From contig CAMATR010000115.1 of NCBI GenBank assembly GCA_945861175.1, positions 1-6,295 of the forward strand: 6,295 bases of DNA, written 5' to 3'. Of this stretch, positions 5,279 through 6,295 are shown one piece after another. Numbering within the stretch: position 1 is the first letter of the stretch; every line of letters begins with the position of its first letter. The DNA is from Chitinophaga pinensis (GTDB taxonomy: Bacteria; Bacteroidota; Bacteroidia; Flavobacteriales_D; Crocinitomicaceae). A program made the position numbers and the translations under genes. Under the pieces are notes generated by a model. It was not told the origin of the DNA and made no database searches. It saw only the letters and a program-made list of their open reading frames with translations.

Positions 5279-6295
5279 ATGACATACAACAAGTGGAATA
5301 CATACCTGGGATGGATAGTTTTTCTCATTTCAACAGCTGTTTATTTTATAACAATTGAAGATACTGTAAGTCTATGGGACTGCGGGGAATACATCACGGC
5401 AGCTTATAAATTGGAAGTAGGCCATCCTCCAGGGGCCCCATTTTTTATGGTTTTTGGGAGATTGTTCTCATTTTTTGCCGACTCCGAAAATGTTGCTGTT
5501 TGGATCAATAGATTATCGGCTATATGCAGCTCTTTGACTATTCTATTTATGTTTTGGTCGCTTACGTTGTTGGTTAAGAAAATGATTTTACGTGACAAAA
5601 AGGAACTTTCTTGTGGAGATAAGGTGGCAATTTTTGCTAGTGCGGCAATAGGTTCTTTGGCTTATACTTTTTCTGATTCTTTTTGGTTCTCTGCTGTTGA
5701 AGGTGAGGTTTATGCGATGTCATCTTTATTTACGGCAGCCATCTTTTGGGCAATTCTGCGTTGGGATGAAGAGGTTGTGCAGATAGAAGACGGCACACTT
5801 TCAGCTGATGTGTCGCCAAACCGCTGGTTATTACTAATTATGTTCTTGCTTGGCTTAGCAATTGGGGTCCATTTATTGGGTATTCTTGTTGTTCCAGCCA
5901 TTAGTTTTGTTCTCTATTTTAGGTATGCAAAACAACCAGATGTTAAAGGAATTGTATTAACTGGGATTCTATCAATTGTTATTCTAGCCTTCATACAGGA
6001 AGGTGTGATACCGGGTTCAATTTCTTTGGCTTCTGCCTTTGAGGTAGCATTCGTAAATTCACTTGGTTTACCATTTTTCTCGGGAACAATTTTCTTCTTT
6101 GCAGGGCTAATTTTAGCTTGTTTTTGGTTATTGAGATTTGCTAGAAAGAAAAATAAATCAATGGTTTACAATGCAACAATGGGATTGATACTTTTATTGA
6201 TTGGTTATGGTTCATTTGCGGTAATTGTGATTCGTTCAAACGCCAACACACCACTTGATGAGAATGACCCTGAAAATCTTGTGACCTTGCATGCT
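5279..6295 (+). CDS. DUF2723 (TMEM260-like) multi-pass membrane protein, candidate protein O-mannosyltransferase, 3'-truncated by window edge
   Basis: The frame is open from ATG 5279 to the window end (339 residues visible; Bacteroidota homologues usually have about 1000 or more). It matches the DUF2723 family: a first membrane segment (about 10-26), then the conserved extracytoplasmic loop TVSLWDCGEYITAAYKLEVG followed by HPPGAP (29-54), EGEVYA (141-146), and NANTPLDENDPEN (321-333) near the visible end. About eight hydrophobic membrane segments can be counted. The fold is that of GT-C glycosyltransferases, with acidic residues Asp34 and Glu37 in the first loop as candidate catalytic residues. 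Human TMEM260, which carries the same domain, is an O-mannosyltransferase; activity in bacteria is inferred. The expected site is the cytoplasmic membrane with a periplasm-facing active loop. The start fits homologues, as LGW should follow within about ten residues. The missing C-terminal part cannot be assessed. Confidence 0.9.
   Translation, partial: MTYNKWNTYLGWIVFLISTAVYFITIEDTVSLWDCGEYITAAYKLEVGHPPGAPFFMVFGRLFSFFADSENVAVWINRLSAICSSLTILFMFWSLTLLVKKMILRDKKELSCGDKVAIFASAAIGSLAYTFSDSFWFSAVEGEVYAMSSLFTAAIFWAILRWDEEVVQIEDGTLSADVSPNRWLLLIMFLLGLAIGVHLLGILVVPAISFVLYFRYAKQPDVKGIVLTGILSIVILAFIQEGVIPGSISLASAFEVAFVNSLGLPFFSGTIFFFAGLILACFWLLRFARKKNKSMVYNATMGLILLLIGYGSFAVIVIRSNANTPLDENDPENLVTLHA

Noticed and set aside
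5101..5328. 75-codon minus-strand open frame upstream of and over the DUF2723 start
   Set aside because: It overlaps the tRNA promoter-proximal region and the start of a clear plus-strand gene, has low-complexity Phe/Lys/Ile-rich content typical of AT-rich non-coding DNA, and resembles no family I know.

Overview
The window looks like chromosomal DNA of a low-GC member of the Bacteroidota, probably near the Flavobacteriales. Four things point there: a secreted M28 peptidase ending in a type IX secretion (T9SS) sorting domain; a DUF2723 membrane protein of the kind common in this phylum; start sites without clear Shine-Dalgarno sequences; and perfect TAnnTTTG boxes (the Bacteroidota -7 element) ahead of thiL and the tRNA gene. 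The species cannot be named from this sequence.

Layout. Bases 1-1541 (+) hold the 3' part of an aminopeptidase P gene, overlapped by 11 bases by an alpha/beta hydrolase gene; these two look like one transcription unit. Convergent to them on the minus strand is thiL (1696-2733), encoding thiamine-monophosphate kinase, with its own promoter box very close to its start codon. Upstream of thiL on the same strand is the large M28 metallopeptidase gene (2965-4701). Next comes a 280-base non-coding stretch ending in a strong bidirectional terminator, then tRNA-Gln(UUG) on the minus strand (5000-5072). From 5279 (+) to the window edge runs the N-terminal third or so of a DUF2723 (TMEM260-like) multi-pass membrane protein, a candidate protein O-mannosyltransferase. 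Its leader holds a clean inverted repeat and an eight-A tract. No gene-free stretch exceeds 300 bases.

How they fit together. Most of the window is housekeeping: peptide turnover, thiamine diphosphate synthesis and glutamine decoding. The M28 peptidase is an exported, probably cell-surface or extracellular enzyme, and the DUF2723 protein probably acts at the cytoplasmic membrane on exported substrates, so both concern the secretome. They are separated by a tRNA gene and lie on opposite strands, so no operon links them. I see no mobile element, CRISPR array, defence system or clear signature of an undescribed system. The points most worth a second look are regulatory or structural: the DUF2723 leader, the nearly leaderless thiL start, a CRP-like palindrome upstream of the peptidase, and an EF-hand-like loop and cysteine cluster in the peptidase.
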